5,579 nucleotides of DNA from Bacteroidota bacterium. Lineage in GTDB: Bacteria > Bacteroidota > Bacteroidia > Chitinophagales > Chitinophagaceae. Position numbers and translations under genes: made by a program. The stretch covers positions 1-5,579 of the forward strand of contig JAEWIW010000063.1 of NCBI GenBank assembly GCA_023386855.1. Reading direction: 5' to 3'. This document shows positions 5,161 through 5,579 of the stretch, one piece after another (the stretch's first letter is position 1; each line of letters begins with the position of its first letter). The notes below the pieces were generated by a model. The model was given only the letters and a program-made list of their open reading frames with translations. It had not been told where the DNA came from and made no database searches.

Positions 5161-5579
5161 ATGCCGTTCAACAAGGGCCGTAAGGTCATTGCATTCCTAA
5201 TACCTGTATTGTGCTCTATGGTATTAATTACTAATGCCCAGCCATCACCTGCTAAACCTTCTAAAGATACTTTTCCACTCCAGGCTGGCCTGCCTGCTAA
5301 TAACGAAATAGTAAAAAAGCAGAGGTTGGTCAGTGCCAGGATCATTGATGCCATAACCAAAGAACCTATTGAAGGCGCTTCCATCACCTGTAACCAGTCG
5401 TGCCAATGCGGCTGTAGTTCTGATGCTGAAGGAAGTTTTAAACTTAACTGTAATCATTGTGATCATCTTACCATTTCAAGAGTAGGATATGAACCATTTA
5501 AGTTCGATATCAATAACCCTGTATCCCTCATCCGGCTTGAAGCAAGATCCTCCCTGCTCGAAGATGTGGTTATTTCAGC
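5161..5579 (+). CDS. N-terminal part of a TonB-dependent receptor with a Cys-rich carboxypeptidase-like regulatory domain (3' end outside window)
   Basis: The frame from ATG 5161 is open to the window end (139 codons plus 2 bases). Residues 1-26 are a signal peptide (GRK, then hydrophobic VIAFLIPVLCSMVLI, cleavage near NA before QPSP). Residues about 57-127 are a CarboxypepD_reg-like beta-sandwich: SARIIDAITKEPIEGASI, GSFKL, HLTISRVGYEPFKFDI, SLIRLEA. It ends in LEDVVIS, the usual link into the plug domain of TonB-dependent outer-membrane receptors. The plug and barrel would lie beyond the window. The unusual part is six cysteines, Cys77, 81, 83, 85, 97 and 100, with His99 and His102, inserted in the domain's loops; ordinary members lack these. 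A metal-binding role, perhaps for copper, is inferred from this and from the CNGHC protein upstream. The substrate is unproven. A TTG at 5143 is in frame but the ATG gives the better signal peptide. Confidence 0.82.
   Translation, partial: MPFNKGRKVIAFLIPVLCSMVLITNAQPSPAKPSKDTFPLQAGLPANNEIVKKQRLVSARIIDAITKEPIEGASITCNQSCQCGCSSDAEGSFKLNCNHCDHLTISRVGYEPFKFDINNPVSLIRLEARSSLLEDVVIS

Noticed and set aside
5136..5466. Two overlapping minus frames at the right end
   Set aside because: They lie opposite the TonB-receptor start, which has a signal peptide and a recognisable regulatory domain; the minus frames are shadows.

Overview
The window looks like chromosomal DNA from a member of the Bacteroidota, probably the Chitinophagaceae or a close relative. 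The evidence is: two exported proteins ending in C-terminal domains of the type IX secretion (T9SS) kind; the start of a TonB-dependent receptor with a carboxypeptidase-like regulatory domain; an exact TAnnTTTG promoter element; and no strong Shine-Dalgarno sequences before the starts. The family placement is inference from recognisable protein types; no search was run.

Layout. Bases 1-258 (+) hold the last 85 codons of a gene that resembles a class I SAM-dependent methyltransferase; it enters from the left and has no start here. It ends tail to tail with, and overlaps by 9 bp, a minus-strand gene (250-1899) for a secreted alpha/beta-hydrolase (esterase/peptidase-like) with two PKD-like domains and a T9SS sorting tail. 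A 462-bp gene-free stretch (1900-2361) follows. It holds a 12-unit array of 8/9-bp AGTGTG repeats, a GC-rich tandem pair of 27-bp units, a G-quadruplex-type motif and an inverted repeat just after the next gene. A second T9SS cargo protein of unknown function (2362-4083, minus) comes next, preceded 62 bp upstream by a small secreted fibronectin-III-like protein (4146-4556, minus). The gap between these two contains a perfect 11-bp hairpin.

From 4557 the layout turns divergent. A 145-bp intergenic region with two palindromes and a TACCTTTG box leads rightwards into a small Cys-containing membrane-associated or exported protein (4702-5076) with a CNGHC motif. After it comes the start of a TonB-dependent receptor (5161 to the window end) whose N-terminal regulatory domain carries six cysteines within 24 residues.

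How the parts fit: the three minus-strand genes encode exported proteins, two with T9SS tails, which suits a cell-surface or extracellular degradation/adhesion role. The rightward pair looks like a metal-related (perhaps copper) outer-membrane uptake or sensing cassette; this is inferred from the cysteine motifs and gene pairing. No rRNA, tRNA, insertion sequence or CRISPR array was seen.
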